A stretch of DNA of 64,000 nt from Jeongeupia wiesaeckerbachi. GTDB lineage: Bacteria > Pseudomonadota > Gammaproteobacteria > Burkholderiales > Chitinibacteraceae. Shown here piece by piece: positions 46,092 to 56,182 of this stretch; position 1 is the first letter of the stretch, and every line of letters begins with the position of its first letter. The translations under genes were made by a program, and so were the position numbers. The notes under the pieces were generated by a model, which searched no databases, was not told where the DNA came from, and worked only from the letters and a program-made list of their open reading frames with translations. The DNA is taken from positions 2,170,001 to 2,234,000 of the forward strand of contig NZ_CP136946.1 of NCBI RefSeq assembly GCF_050916355.1. Direction: 5' to 3'.

Positions 46092-46142
46092 CCCGCTTGG
46101 CTGGCCAGCTCAACCGTGCCCGCTTAGCTGGCCAGTTCAACC
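46092..46142. repeat. Tandem 27-bp duplication at the end of the next gene
   Basis: The 24-bp segments 46092-46115 and 46119-46142 (CCCGCTT-R-GCTGGCCAG-Y-TCAACC) differ at two positions only and are joined by GTG. One copy contains the stop codon and last codons of the hypothetical gene (VELAS-stop on the minus strand); in the other the stop TAA has become CAA. Confidence 0.8.
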
Positions 46143-46627
46143 AGGTGCAGCTCGATCTCGACGTTCTCGTCCGAGTGACGGATCTGTGCCAGCAGCACGG
46201 CGTCGACGAAGTTGGCGAAGCGGCGCAGCAGGATCGAGTTCGCGAGGGCCGGGACCATCTCGTTGCGGAAGCCCGAGACATAGCGCAGCGCGCCGACGCA
46301 GTTTTCCTCGAGTTCGTCTTCGTACTCGCCGAGCAGATCCTTGATCGCCTTGCGAATGTCCTTCACTTCCTTGAACAGGTCGCTGGAAATGTCGCACAGG
46401 TCGGTAAAGCGCAGCGCGACATCGATGTGGCCGCGACCGGCGATGCGGCGGGCGAGCGTGCGCGAGGCCTCGCACAGCCGGTCCAGATCGTGGTCGGTCA
46501 ACTGGACGTCGTCGAGCGGGAAGTATTCATGCACTGCGGCAAGTGCCTGGCGGATGCCTTCGCTGTTGCGCAGCGTTTCGGGCAGCGCGCTGCTGGCGCG
46601 CGCGGTGATCTTGTAGATTTGGGCCAT
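46124..46627 (-). CDS. Hypothetical protein, all-helical
   Basis: A 167-residue soluble protein (MAQIYKITARASSALPETLR at the start) that I do not recognise. It is mostly helical, with charged stretches such as SSDLFKEVKDIRKAIKDLLGEYEDELEE and no signal peptide. AGGAG lies 6 nt before ATG 46627, and the upstream frame extension is ignored. It is likely a real single gene. Its 3' end is duplicated (46092-46142). It lies between GH20 copy 2 and the ankyrin gene, without a clear functional link. Confidence 0.75.
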   Translation of the reverse strand: MAQIYKITARASSALPETLRNSEGIRQALAAVHEYFPLDDVQLTDHDLDRLCEASRTLARRIAGRGHIDVALRFTDLCDISSDLFKEVKDIRKAIKDLLGEYEDELEENCVGALRYVSGFRNEMVPALANSILLRRFANFVDAVLLAQIRHSDENVEIELHLVELAS

Positions 46628-46720
46628 CGTATTCTCCTGTTCCTGGCGGTGCCGGCGCCCGATTTTCTGTGATGACGGGCTGCGGCAGTGCAAGGCTACA
46701 CCATCGGGATGACCGTGGTC

Positions 46721-47665
46721 CTAACGGCGCTCACGCTGGCGTACCGACTGTGTCAACAGCATCAGTTCGCACAGGCGCTGCTGCCCGGTTTGTGCCGCGA
46801 TCGAGTACGGGGTGTCACCATCGCGATGCCGGGCCTCGGCGTCGGCGCCATGATCGAGCAAGCGGATGGCTACATCGGTATGCCGGTTGGCGACGGCCTT
46901 GTGCAGGGCGGTCCAGCCGTCCGGCGTGCTGGTGCCGACGCGGGCACCGGCGGCGATCAGCCGTTTGACGATGACGAGACGGCCACGACTCGCGGCCTGG
47001 ATCAAGGGGGTGAAGCCGGTCTGGCTTTCGGCATTGACGTTGGCACCGCGGCTGACCAGCATGTCGACGACCGGGTCGTAGCCGTTCAATGCAGCCCAGT
47101 GCAGCGGCGTATAGCCGCCGCGATCGCAGGCGTGAATGTTGGCGCCGTGCGTCAGCAGCCACTCGGCCGAGGCGGCGCTGCCATCGAAGCTGGCGCGCAT
47201 CAGCGCCGTCCAGCCGTTGTCGTCGGTGCTGTCGATCTTGATCCCGGCCTGGCGGTATAGCTGCAGGGTTTCGGTCGAATTGAGGCCGACGCTGCGGTGA
47301 AAATCGCCGACGGTCACGCGCAGCCCGCGTTGCTCGAGCGCGTCGACCGCCGCTTCGCGCACATGGTCCCAGACGCCGGCGGTGTCGGCGGGCCGACGCA
47401 TGATCTCGTCGTGGGCGTTGCCGAACACCATCAGCTCCATGCCGATCTCGGCCGGAAAGCCCTGCCGGTCGGGGCGGTCCATGATCATCAGCGATTCGAG
47501 ATATTCATTGATCGCGTCGCTGCCCCACAGCTCGACCAGCCGGTTGGCGATACGCGGAAAGCGTTCGATCAGCTGGACGGGGCTGCGGTGGGCTTGTCCA
47601 TGTTGTTCCAGCAGCGCATGCAAGGGATGTGTCATGGGGAAGGAAGGAGGAGGCCGAGTGCTCAT
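46721..47665 (-). CDS. Ankyrin-repeat protein
   Basis: A protein of up to 314 residues with an N-terminal helical domain (about 1-140, ending VGDFHRSVGLNSTETL) and about five ankyrin repeats, for example DDNGWTALMRASFDGSAASA, RGGYTPLHWAALNGYDPVVD and DGWTALHKAVANRHTDVAI. Such proteins mediate protein binding. No signal peptide. The start is unsure: ATG 47665 and ATG 47635 (304 residues) both lack a purine-rich site. Its target is unknown. Confidence 0.85.
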   Translation of the reverse strand: MSTRPPPSFPMTHPLHALLEQHGQAHRSPVQLIERFPRIANRLVELWGSDAINEYLESLMIMDRPDRQGFPAEIGMELMVFGNAHDEIMRRPADTAGVWDHVREAAVDALEQRGLRVTVGDFHRSVGLNSTETLQLYRQAGIKIDSTDDNGWTALMRASFDGSAASAEWLLTHGANIHACDRGGYTPLHWAALNGYDPVVDMLVSRGANVNAESQTGFTPLIQAASRGRLVIVKRLIAAGARVGTSTPDGWTALHKAVANRHTDVAIRLLDHGADAEARHRDGDTPYSIAAQTGQQRLCELMLLTQSVRQRERR

Positions 47666-47728
47666 TTAATAGTGATTTGGCCCTGCGGCACAAGGCCACC
47701 ATCACCACGATATTTTTCGCGGCAAGGC

Positions 47729-47757
47729 TAGACAGGCGGTATGTGGCGGCGTATATT
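47729..47757 (+). promoter_or_regulatory. Sigma70 promoter of tRNA-Leu
   Basis: TAGACA (47729-47734), a 17-bp spacer and TATATT (47752-47757) give a near-consensus housekeeping promoter. The tRNA starts about 57 bp after the expected transcription start, which fits a short leader. Confidence 0.7.
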
Positions 47758-47819
47758 CCCGTCTCTCGCAAGACGCACCAATCCTCAGCGTCGCGAGTTG
47801 CTGCAAATCGATTGTGAAT

Positions 47820-47904
47820 GCCGACATGGTGAAATTGGTAGACACGCTATCTTGAGGGGGTAGTGGCTTCGGCTGTGTGAGTTCGAGTCTCACTGTCGGC
47901 ACCA
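47820..47904 (+). tRNA. tRNA-Leu (anticodon GAG)
   Basis: An 85-nt class II tRNA. The acceptor stem GCCGACA pairs with TGTCGGC before the discriminator A, and CCA is encoded (47902-47904). The D-arm TGGTGAAATTGGTAGACA, the anticodon arm CTATCTTGAGGGGGTAG with anticodon GAG (reads CTC/CTT), a long variable arm and the T-arm GTGAGTTCGAGTCTCAC are all clear. A sigma70 promoter lies upstream and a terminator 17 bp downstream. Confidence 0.97.
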
Positions 47905-47920
47905 TTCAGATCGAAACCAG

Positions 47921-47948
47921 AGCCGAAGCGCATGCTTCGGCTTTTTTG
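47921..47948 (+). terminator. Terminator of tRNA-Leu
   Basis: AGCCGAAGC / GCTTCGGCT with a 4-nt loop, followed by six T, ends the tRNA transcript. Confidence 0.88.
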
Positions 47949-47968
47949 TTGTCCGCGCGCGGCGCAGC

Positions 47969-47986
47969 TACAGTCAACTGTATAAT
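47969..47986 (+). promoter_or_regulatory. Palindrome overlapping a -10 box before the PilZ gene
   Basis: TACAGT-CA-ACTGTA (47969-47982) is a perfect 14-bp inverted repeat whose right half overlaps TATAAT (47981-47986). The gene starts 26 bp later. It could be an operator covering the -10 region; the regulator is unknown and no clear -35 box is seen. Confidence 0.45.
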
Positions 47987-48011
47987 TGAATGCTGATTGA
48001 CGGAGTGCGAC

Positions 48012-48455
48012 GTGAACACACCGGACGAGCTTGGATTTCATCGCGAACTGCAGGGTAGTCAGATCGATACCGAATGGTTCTCGCCGCGCGGCGAGCCCCG
48101 CTATCTGCTGAACTGGCGCGTATCGCTGGTCTACCAGGAAGCCGGCCAGCGGCAGACTTTCCGTGGGCGGGTGTTCGATTTGTCCCGCACCGGCTTCAGC
48201 CTGCTGTCCGACCACAATCTGCCGGTGTCCGATCAGGTCACCGTGCTGATTTCGGTGCCGCCGATGGCCGCGGGACAGCGGCCACGCATTCTCGAAGTGA
48301 AAAGCAGGGTGCTGTATACGGTGCTGTCGAGCGAGTTCCAGCAGTTTCGCATCGGCGTCCGTTTTCTCGATTTCAAGGCCGATGGCCGCCGCTATCTCGA
48401 CGCCAATCTGGCCGCGCGCGTGCCGGCGCCGGTGTCGACCCGGCGCGGCGAATGA
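48012..48455 (+). CDS. PilZ-domain protein
   Basis: A 147-residue protein starting at GTG 48012 (GGAG 7 nt upstream; a TTG 15 bp earlier is less likely). The PilZ domain spans about residues 28-135, with arginines in GEPRYLLNWRVSLVY and the DLSRTGFSLL motif that in the family helps bind cyclic di-GMP. No membrane segment. It lies 17 bp before the glrK-type kinase gene, so the two may share a transcript. Whether the N-terminal Arg motif still binds c-di-GMP is uncertain, since spacing differs from the usual RxxxR. Confidence 0.85.
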   Translation: MNTPDELGFHRELQGSQIDTEWFSPRGEPRYLLNWRVSLVYQEAGQRQTFRGRVFDLSRTGFSLLSDHNLPVSDQVTVLISVPPMAAGQRPRILEVKSRVLYTVLSSEFQQFRIGVRFLDFKADGRRYLDANLAARVPAPVSTRRGE

Positions 48456-48472
48456 CGCGCTAGACTTGGGGC

Positions 48473-49942
48473 ATGGCCCCGTCCGCGCCTGGCATGTTCA
48501 CACTGACCAAACCTTCTTTCCGCCAATTGCTGCTGCTGGCTTTCGTGCTCACCGCCGTGCTGCTGAGCGCGACGTCGCTGCGCGCCTTGTCGACCTTGCA
48601 GCACGCCGCCACGCAGAGCCGTTCGCTGTCCGACGCTGCGGTGCGGCAGACCGAAGCGGTCGAGCGCCTGAACGAGCGGACACAGCTGTTCGAGCGCAGC
48701 TTGCGCCAGTATCTGGTGCTCGACGACGCCAGTTTTCTGCTGCGGGCGCGGCAATCGCATCAGGACGCAGCCGACGCTGTGCGCTGGCTGCGCGCGCATG
48801 CCGGCAGCGAGCCGGCGCTGACCACGGCACTGCAGGACTGGGCGCGGCTCGGCGGTCTGGTCGACGCCGGGCTGGCGCGTGACGCCATCCATGATCGCAA
48901 CCGCCAGATCATGCTGTTCGAACATATCGCCAGGTTGCACGGTCTGAACGAGCGGATCGCGCAGGAGAGCCGCCACGAACTCGATCGCCGCAATGACGCG
49001 CTGCTCGACGAGCTCGATCACGAAAGGAAGACGATCGCGATCATGGTCGCCGTTGCCGTCGGGATTGCGGCGCTGATCGCGCTGGCGCTGGCTGGCTGGC
49101 TGGCGCGGCCGTTGGCGAAGATCGAATCGGCGATCCATCGGCTGGGCGAAGGCCAGCTCGATACGCCGATCGTGATCCGGCGCGGCCCGGCCGATCTGCG
49201 GCGGCTCGGCGTGCAGCTCGACTGGCTGCGCCAGCGCCTCGCCGAACTCGATGCCGAAAAAACCCGTTTCGTCAGCCACGTCTCGCACGAGCTGAAAACG
49301 CCGCTGGCGTCGCTCAGGGAAGGCGTTGCCTTGCTGGAAGACGAGGTGCCGGGCGTACTCAATACTGGCCAGCGCGAGGTCGTCGACATCCTGGCGCATA
49401 ACGTCGCCGCGCTGCAGCGGCAGATCGAAGACCTGCTGCGTTTCCATTCGATGCAGTTCTCCGCGCGGGAACTCGTGCGGACGCCGCTGGACTTATCGAT
49501 GGTGATTGCGTCGGTGATCGAGGCACAGCGGCTGCACTGGCAGGCGCAGTCGCTGACGGTTGAACTCGACGGCGCGGCGCCGGCGTACCACGGCGACGCT
49601 GACCGGCTGGGCGCGGTGATCGGCAACCTGCTGTCGAATGCCATCCGCTTCAGTCCCGATGGCGGCCGGATCCGCTTTTTGCTGGCGTATCGCGATGCCA
49701 CGACGACGATAGACTGCATCGACCAGGGGCCCGGCGTGGCCGAGGCCGACGTCGAGCGGATCTTCCAACCCTTTGTCCAGGGCGAACGCCAGCCTGGTGG
49801 TGCCCGTCGTGGCAGCGGGTTGGGCCTGTCGATCGTCAACGAATACCTTGCCGCCCACGGCGGCCACATCGTCCTGCTGCCCAGTGCGCAGGGCGCACAT
49901 TTCCGGATTGAATTACCCGATGAAACGATTGAAACGACCTGA
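48473..49942 (+). CDS. glrK: Membrane sensor histidine kinase, GlrK/QseE type
   Basis: A 489-residue kinase with two membrane helices (about 15-35 and 180-205) enclosing a periplasmic helical domain, HAMP-like region, HisKA with VSHVSHELKTPLASLREG (His272) and HATPase with NLLSNAIRFSPDGG, DQGPGVAEADVERIF and GSGLGLSIVNEYL. The stretch IHRLGEGQ ... DLRRLGVQLDWLRQRL is close to E. coli GlrK. The gene order kinase - lipoprotein (QseG) - sigma54 activator (GlrR) confirms the assignment. The start could be ATG 48494. It overlaps the lipoprotein gene by 23 bp. Confidence 0.93.
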   Translation: MAPSAPGMFTLTKPSFRQLLLLAFVLTAVLLSATSLRALSTLQHAATQSRSLSDAAVRQTEAVERLNERTQLFERSLRQYLVLDDASFLLRARQSHQDAADAVRWLRAHAGSEPALTTALQDWARLGGLVDAGLARDAIHDRNRQIMLFEHIARLHGLNERIAQESRHELDRRNDALLDELDHERKTIAIMVAVAVGIAALIALALAGWLARPLAKIESAIHRLGEGQLDTPIVIRRGPADLRRLGVQLDWLRQRLAELDAEKTRFVSHVSHELKTPLASLREGVALLEDEVPGVLNTGQREVVDILAHNVAALQRQIEDLLRFHSMQFSARELVRTPLDLSMVIASVIEAQRLHWQAQSLTVELDGAAPAYHGDADRLGAVIGNLLSNAIRFSPDGGRIRFLLAYRDATTTIDCIDQGPGVAEADVERIFQPFVQGERQPGGARRGSGLGLSIVNEYLAAHGGHIVLLPSAQGAHFRIELPDETIETT

Positions 49943-50467
49943 ACTGTTGCTTGTCCTGTTGCTGGGCGCCTGCGTCAGCCCGCCCGAATCCAGGCCGAAG
50001 CCGGTTGCGTCGACCCCGGCCGCCAAGGTGATCGCCAGCGAAACGGCCGCGATCGCTGCGCCGGACTGGCGCGGCCTGTTCGACTATGGCGCATCGCTGC
50101 GGGTGAGGGCGCCGGCCGACCTGAACCGCGAGATCGCCCGGCTCGGCGCCGAACCGGGTGAAACGGCGCAAGTCCAGCGTGCAATGGCCTACGCGCAGTT
50201 GCGTGGCAATGGCGACCTGACGCGGGCGATCGGCCTGCTCGATGCGGTGCAGAAGGCGACCTCCCCGCAGGCCGAGGCCTTGCGGCCGCTGGCGCAATGG
50301 TTGTCGGCGCAGTACGCCGATCTGCGTCGCCAGGATGCCGACGCCGACAAGCTCAACCAGCAACTGAAAGACGCGCAAAAGCGCGCCAACGACCTCAACG
50401 ACAAGCTCAACGCACTCAAGGCGATCGAGCACGGTCTGCCGCTGAAACCGGCTGCCAAGGCCGCGCC

Positions 50468-50471
<4 letters not shown>
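49920..50471 (+). CDS. QseG-like lipoprotein
   Basis: A 183-residue lipoprotein with lipobox LLGAC (Cys18) and a helical C-terminal half (SAQYADLRRQDADADKLNQQLKDAQKRANDLNDKLNALKAIE) that should form a coiled coil. It occupies the position of qseG (yfhG) between glrK and glrR and overlaps both genes, by 23 bp and by ATGA. In enterobacteria QseG modulates the kinase; direct similarity here is modest, so the symbol is left blank. Confidence 0.82.
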
Positions 50472-51826
<1,355 letters not shown>

Positions 51827-51847
51827 CCAGACCCGGTCGGCGTAATG

Positions 51848-51877
51848 AAAAAAAGCTGCCCGAGGGCAGCTTTTTTT
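51848..51877. terminator. Bidirectional terminator between glrR and htpG
   Basis: A7-GCTGCC, CGAG loop, GGCAGC-T7. The hairpin has a T-run on either strand and serves both convergent genes. Confidence 0.92.
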
Positions 51878-51905
51878 AGATCGACACCGCTTCTTGACCT
51901 GGCGA

Positions 51906-53798
51906 TCAGGCCTGCATCGCCAGCATCAGGCCATTCAGCCGCTTCACGAAGCCGGCCGGATCGTCGAGCTGGCCGCCTTCGGCGAGCAGTGCCTGATCGT
52001 AGAGCAGGTGGGTCCAGTCGCCGAAGCGTTCGCCGTCGAGCTCGGTCTTGAGCTTCTGCACCAGCGGGTGACCCGGGTTCAGTTCGAGGATGGGCTTGGC
52101 GCCGCCGACGTCCTGGCCGGCCGACTTCAACAGGCGCTCCAGGTTGGCACTCATGTCGTGGTTTTCGACCACGAGGCAGGCCGGGCTGTCGGTCAGCCGG
52201 GTGGTGACGCGCACATCCTTGATCTGGCCGTCGAGCGTGGTCTTGACCTTGTCGAGCACGGTCTTGAACTCGGTTTCGGCGGCTTCCTGCTGCTGCTTTT
52301 CGGCTTCGTCGGCGAAGGCATCGAGCTTCAGTTCGCCCTTGGCGACCGACTGTAGCTTCTTGCCTTCGTACTCGGTCAGGCTCGACGTGAACCATTCGTC
52401 GACGCGGTCCGACAGCAGCAGGACTTCGATGCCCTTCTTCTTGAACACTTCGAGGTGCGGGCTGTGCTGTGCGGCGGCGAAGGTGTCGGCGGTGATGTAG
52501 TAGATCGCGTCCTGGCCTTCCTTCATCCGGCCGATGTAGTCGGCGAGGCTGACGTTCTGCTCGTCTCCCTCGTTGGCGGTCGATGCGAAGCGGACGAGGC
52601 CGGCGAGGCGGTCCTTGTTGGCGATGTCCTCGCCGACGCCTTCCTTCAGCACCTTGCCGAATTCGTTCCAGAATACCGTGTAGTCATCCGGACGGTTGTC
52701 GCGCAGGTCTTCGAGCAGGCCGAGCACCTTTTTGACGCAACCGGTGCGGATCGCATCGACGTCGCGGCTTTGCTGGAGGATTTCGCGCGAGACGTTCAGC
52801 GGCAGGTTGGCCGAGTCGATCACACCGCGTACGAAACGCAGGTATTGCGGCATCAGCTTGTCGGTGTCTTCCAGAATGAAGACGCGCTTCACGTACAGCT
52901 TCACGCCATGGCGGCGTTCGCGTTCGTACAGGTCGAACGGCGCGCGCTTGGGGATGTACAGCAGCTCGGTGTATTCCTGCCGGCCTTCGATGCGGGCGTG
53001 GCTCCACGTCAGCGGCTCGTCCCAGTCGTGCGAAACGTGCTTGTAGAAATCCTTGTACTGCTCGTCGGAGATCTCGCTCTTGCTGCGTGTCCACAGCGCA
53101 TTGGCCTGGTTGACTGCTTCGAATTCGCCCGACGGCGGCAAGGGCTTGCCTTCGTCGTCGTGCTCGGCGGGCTTGGCCATCAGGATCGGCAGGTTGATGT
53201 GGTCCGAGTAGCGGGTGATCACGCTGCGCAGGCGCCAGTCGTTGAGGAATTCGTCCTCGCCTTCCTTCAGGTGCAGCACGATTTCGGTGCCGCGACCGGC
53301 CTTCTCGACGTCCTCGAGCGTATATTCGCCGTCGCCCATCGATTCCCAGCGCGTCGCGGCGGTTTCGCCAGCACGGCGCGTGGTCAGCGTGACCTTGTCG
53401 GCGACGATGAAGGCCGAGTAGAAGCCGACGCCGAACTGGCCGATCAGGTGACTATCCTTGGCGGCGTCGCCGGTCAGCTGGCTGAAAAATTCCTTGGTGC
53501 CCGAGCGGGCGATGGTACCGATATTGGCGACCACTTCGTCACGGCGCATGCCGATGCCGTTGTCACAGATGCTGATCGTGCGCGCATCCTTGTCGAACGA
53601 CACCTTGATGTTCAGCTCGCCGTCACCTTCGTAGAGATCGGCATGCTGGGTTGCTTCGAAGCGCAGCTTGTCGCAGGCATCCGACGCGTTCGAGATCAGC
53701 TCGCGCAGGAAGATTTCCTTGTTCGAGTACAGCGAATGGATCATCAGCTGCAGCAGCTGTTTGACCTCGGCCTGAAAGCCCAGCGTTTCCTTGCTCAT
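51906..53798 (-). CDS. htpG: Heat-shock chaperone HtpG (Hsp90)
   Basis: ATP-dependent cytoplasmic chaperone. The 630-residue protein has the N-terminal ATPase motifs SNASDACDKLRFEA, DNGIGM and IGQFGVGFYSAF, the middle domain with LYIPKRAPFDLYERE and VKRVFILEDTDKLMPQYLRFVRGVIDS, and a C-terminal dimerisation region ending KRLNGLMLAMQA. AAGGAG precedes ATG 53798 by 5 nt; the upstream GTG-initiated frame is not used. A sigma32-type promoter lies about 90 bp before the start. Length is standard. Confidence 0.97.
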   Translation of the reverse strand: MSKETLGFQAEVKQLLQLMIHSLYSNKEIFLRELISNASDACDKLRFEATQHADLYEGDGELNIKVSFDKDARTISICDNGIGMRRDEVVANIGTIARSGTKEFFSQLTGDAAKDSHLIGQFGVGFYSAFIVADKVTLTTRRAGETAATRWESMGDGEYTLEDVEKAGRGTEIVLHLKEGEDEFLNDWRLRSVITRYSDHINLPILMAKPAEHDDEGKPLPPSGEFEAVNQANALWTRSKSEISDEQYKDFYKHVSHDWDEPLTWSHARIEGRQEYTELLYIPKRAPFDLYERERRHGVKLYVKRVFILEDTDKLMPQYLRFVRGVIDSANLPLNVSREILQQSRDVDAIRTGCVKKVLGLLEDLRDNRPDDYTVFWNEFGKVLKEGVGEDIANKDRLAGLVRFASTANEGDEQNVSLADYIGRMKEGQDAIYYITADTFAAAQHSPHLEVFKKKGIEVLLLSDRVDEWFTSSLTEYEGKKLQSVAKGELKLDAFADEAEKQQQEAAETEFKTVLDKVKTTLDGQIKDVRVTTRLTDSPACLVVENHDMSANLERLLKSAGQDVGGAKPILELNPGHPLVQKLKTELDGERFGDWTHLLYDQALLAEGGQLDDPAGFVKRLNGLMLAMQA

Positions 53799-53883
53799 GT
53801 GTTCTCCTTGCGTATGACGGTCGGGGATCGGTACGGCTGGCGCCGGATCGGACGCGTCGCACTTCACCCCGGAGTGGGGAAGA

Positions 53884-53911
53884 ACGTGGGGGCGTGATGC
53901 CCCTTTTCAAG
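53884..53911 (-). promoter_or_regulatory. Heat-shock (RpoH) promoter of htpG
   Basis: On the minus strand CTTGAAA (53911-53905), a 13-bp spacer and CCCCACGT (53891-53884). This matches the sigma32 consensus CTTGAAA-N11-16-CCCCATNT at 7 of 7 and 7 of 8 checked positions, and it lies upstream of a known heat-shock gene. Confidence 0.85.
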
Positions 53912-53941
53912 GCAGGGTTAATGCCGCAGCGGCACCAACGC

Positions 53942-53972
53942 AAAAACGGAGCCCGAAGGCTCCGTTTTTTTT
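53942..53972. terminator. Terminator after the porin gene
   Basis: AAAAACGGAGCC / GGCTCCGTTTTT with a CGAA loop plus further T on the + strand. In minus orientation it lies 29 bp after the porin stop and ends in TTTTTG; it works in either direction. Confidence 0.88.
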
Positions 53973-54000
53973 GACGCTGTTTCTAACGATCGAAGATCGA

Positions 54001-55146
54001 TTAGAAGTAGGTACGCACGCCAACGATACCGCGTTGGGTGTCTTCACCCGCCGAGGTCGCGCTGTAGTTGTACAGGTCGTCATCGGCGCTGTAAGCCGAG
54101 TTCGCGTCGTTCTTCACGTAGCGGTATTCAGCGTACGCGAAGGTGTTCTTCGACATGTGGTAGTTGTAACGAGCCGAGAACGCTTGGGCGCCCGAATCCG
54201 ACGGCGCATCGCCACCCTTCAGGTCTTCCAGGTAGGTGTAACCGAGGTACACGTCGTTACGGCCTTGGTTGTACGACAGCATCAGGTTGTACATGTTCTG
54301 ATGGTAGTCTTCACCCGCGTTCAGCGCGGTGCCACCGTAGGTAGCGCCAGTGGTGTTCGGGGTGAACTGCATGTACTTGTAGCCACCAGTGATGCCGAAG
54401 CCGTTCTGGAACTTGTACTGCGCACCAACGTAACCGGTTTGGCTGTCGGTATCGTCCGAGCCGCCGTTCAGGCTGTCGCCGTACTGGTACGAACCATCGG
54501 CTTGCTGGAACGAAGCGCCGGCGGTCACGTCTTGGGTGCCGTCGAAGCCTTGGCGACCTTGGTAGCCAGCGAGGACCTTCAGGCCGCCGTTGGTGTAGGT
54601 ACCAGCGACGTCGTAGCCGTTGCTGCTCGAACGACCGGTGCTTTGGTTTTCGAGGATGTAGTCAGCCGACAGTTGGAAGCCGCCGAACACCGGGCTGGTG
54701 TAGCCGACGATGTTGTCAGCACGTTGGTCCATGCCGCGACCGTAGTCGGAGAAGAACCAGTCAGCACCGGTATCGCCGTACAGATCATCGGTCAGTGCGT
54801 ACACGCCGGTACGGAACTTACCAACGCGGACGGTACCGAAGTCGCCTTCCAGGCCGCCGTATGCATCACGGTTGCCCCACTGGCTGTTCGCGGTGTAGCT
54901 CGAGCCAGCGTTGATGTTGTTGATTTCCTGGTTCAGGGTCCAGATGAAGTTCATGCCGTTGTCGAGCTTGTCACGGCCGCTGAAATCGATCTCGCCTTGG
55001 TACTTCACGGCACCTTGGGTGCTGTCGCCGGTGTCACGTGCTTGAACACCGAAGTCAGCCTTACCGCTGATGGTCACTTCTGCCTGTGCAAGGCCTGCGG
55101 CGCCGAATGCCAGAGCGATGGCGAGAGCTGCATGCTTCATTTTCAT
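54001..55146 (-). CDS. Outer-membrane porin (general Gram-negative porin)
   Basis: A 381-residue trimeric beta-barrel porin of the betaproteobacterial type. It has a signal peptide (ALAIALAFGAAGLAQA, cut before EVTISG), the family opening VTISGKADFGVQARD, DRDAYGGLEGDFGTVRVGKFRTGV-like loop 3 sequence, many alternating aromatic strands and the terminal Phe (GVRTYF) required for assembly. AAGGAG lies 9 nt before ATG 55146. Codon choice is noticeably narrower than in neighbours, as expected of a highly expressed gene. A hairpin GGTTCG / CGAACC (55186-55204) lies in the upstream untranslated region. Confidence 0.94.
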   Translation of the reverse strand: MKMKHAALAIALAFGAAGLAQAEVTISGKADFGVQARDTGDSTQGAVKYQGEIDFSGRDKLDNGMNFIWTLNQEINNINAGSSYTANSQWGNRDAYGGLEGDFGTVRVGKFRTGVYALTDDLYGDTGADWFFSDYGRGMDQRADNIVGYTSPVFGGFQLSADYILENQSTGRSSSNGYDVAGTYTNGGLKVLAGYQGRQGFDGTQDVTAGASFQQADGSYQYGDSLNGGSDDTDSQTGYVGAQYKFQNGFGITGGYKYMQFTPNTTGATYGGTALNAGEDYHQNMYNLMLSYNQGRNDVYLGYTYLEDLKGGDAPSDSGAQAFSARYNYHMSKNTFAYAEYRYVKNDANSAYSADDDLYNYSATSAGEDTQRGIVGVRTYF

Positions 55147-55313
55147 TTGGTTTTTCTCCTTCGAGGGAAAGGGTCTTTGCACTTCGGTTCGAGACACCCG
55201 AACCACGACGTGCAGTCTACGAACCCTGCGAAAGCTAATCCGGTAACTATTTCCACTATTGAATCGGTAATTATTACTGCCCGTGGCGGAACCTTATTCG
55301 CCTTACGTGCGCG

Positions 55314-55322
55314 TGCTATATT
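55314..55322 (+). promoter_or_regulatory. Extended -10 promoter candidate for parA-like gene
   Basis: TGC-TATATT is an extended -10 box 38 bp before the gene start. The -35 region (TTATTC, 17 bp upstream) is poor, as allowed for extended -10 promoters. It lies in the AT-rich space between the porin and this gene. Confidence 0.45.
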
Positions 55323-55359
55323 TGGCTCGACGCAATTGGCGTCTTGGCGGGATTCAACG

Positions 55360-56139
55360 ATGCTTCGTCGGGTGGTGTTCAACCAGAAGGGGGGCGTGGG
55401 CAAGTCCACGATCTCGGTCAACCTTGCCGCGGCCGCCGCGCAGGCCGGACGACGCGTGCTCGTCGTCGACCTCGATCCGCAGGGCAACGCCAGTCGCTAC
55501 CTGCTCGGTGATGCACTCGAATCCGCCACGCCAACGCTGGCCGGCTTCTTCGATCAGGTGCTCAATTTCAGCTTATACGCCAAGCCGACCACGGCGTTCA
55601 TCCATCCGACGCCATTTGCCGGACTATCGGTCATGGTCTCCGATCCGGAGATTGCCGAACTCGAGGGCAAGCTCGAGTCGCGCCACAAGATCTACAAGCT
55701 CAAGGAAGCGCTGGCCGAGCTGGTCGACGATTTCGACGAAGTCTGGATCGATACGCCGCCGGCCCTGAATTTCTTCACGCTTTCGGCGCTGATTGCCGCT
55801 GATGGCTGCCTGATCCCGTTCGATTGCGATGCATTTTCGCGCCAGGCGCTGCTGTCGCTGATCGGCCGCGTCGACGAGATCCGCGCCGACCACAATGCCG
55901 GTCTGGCCATCGAAGGCATCGTCGTCAACCAGTACCAGCCCCGCGCGAGCCTGCCGGTGCGCATGGTCGAAGAACTGGCCGAGCAGGGCCTGCCGCTGTT
56001 GCCGACCCGGCTGTCGAGCTCGGTCAAGGTGCGCGAATCGCACGAGCGCGCGGTCCCGCTGCCTTTCCTCGATGCGCGGCACAAGCTGGCACTCGAATTC
56101 ACCGCGCTCTACGCCGATCTGGCCGGCGCCCGCGCTTGA
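55360..56139 (+). CDS. ParA-family ATPase (orphan)
   Basis: A 259-residue deviant Walker P-loop ATPase. It starts FNQKGGVGKST (Lys10 and Lys15) and continues VVDLDPQGNAS, VWIDTPPALNFFTL and GIVVNQYQPRAS. It belongs to the ParA/MinD group that positions DNA or protein complexes. No parB lies beside it, so it is not the chromosomal parA; instead it is followed by a receiver-ATPase gene 43 bp on. Orphan ParA proteins often place chemotaxis or other clusters, but that is not shown here. The much longer upstream frame is spurious. Confidence 0.9.
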   Translation: MLRRVVFNQKGGVGKSTISVNLAAAAAQAGRRVLVVDLDPQGNASRYLLGDALESATPTLAGFFDQVLNFSLYAKPTTAFIHPTPFAGLSVMVSDPEIAELEGKLESRHKIYKLKEALAELVDDFDEVWIDTPPALNFFTLSALIAADGCLIPFDCDAFSRQALLSLIGRVDEIRADHNAGLAIEGIVVNQYQPRASLPVRMVEELAEQGLPLLPTRLSSSVKVRESHERAVPLPFLDARHKLALEFTALYADLAGARA

Positions 56140-56182
56140 CGGGTATGCTGGCCGCCGATGCTCACGCCTTTGGGAGAGTAGA

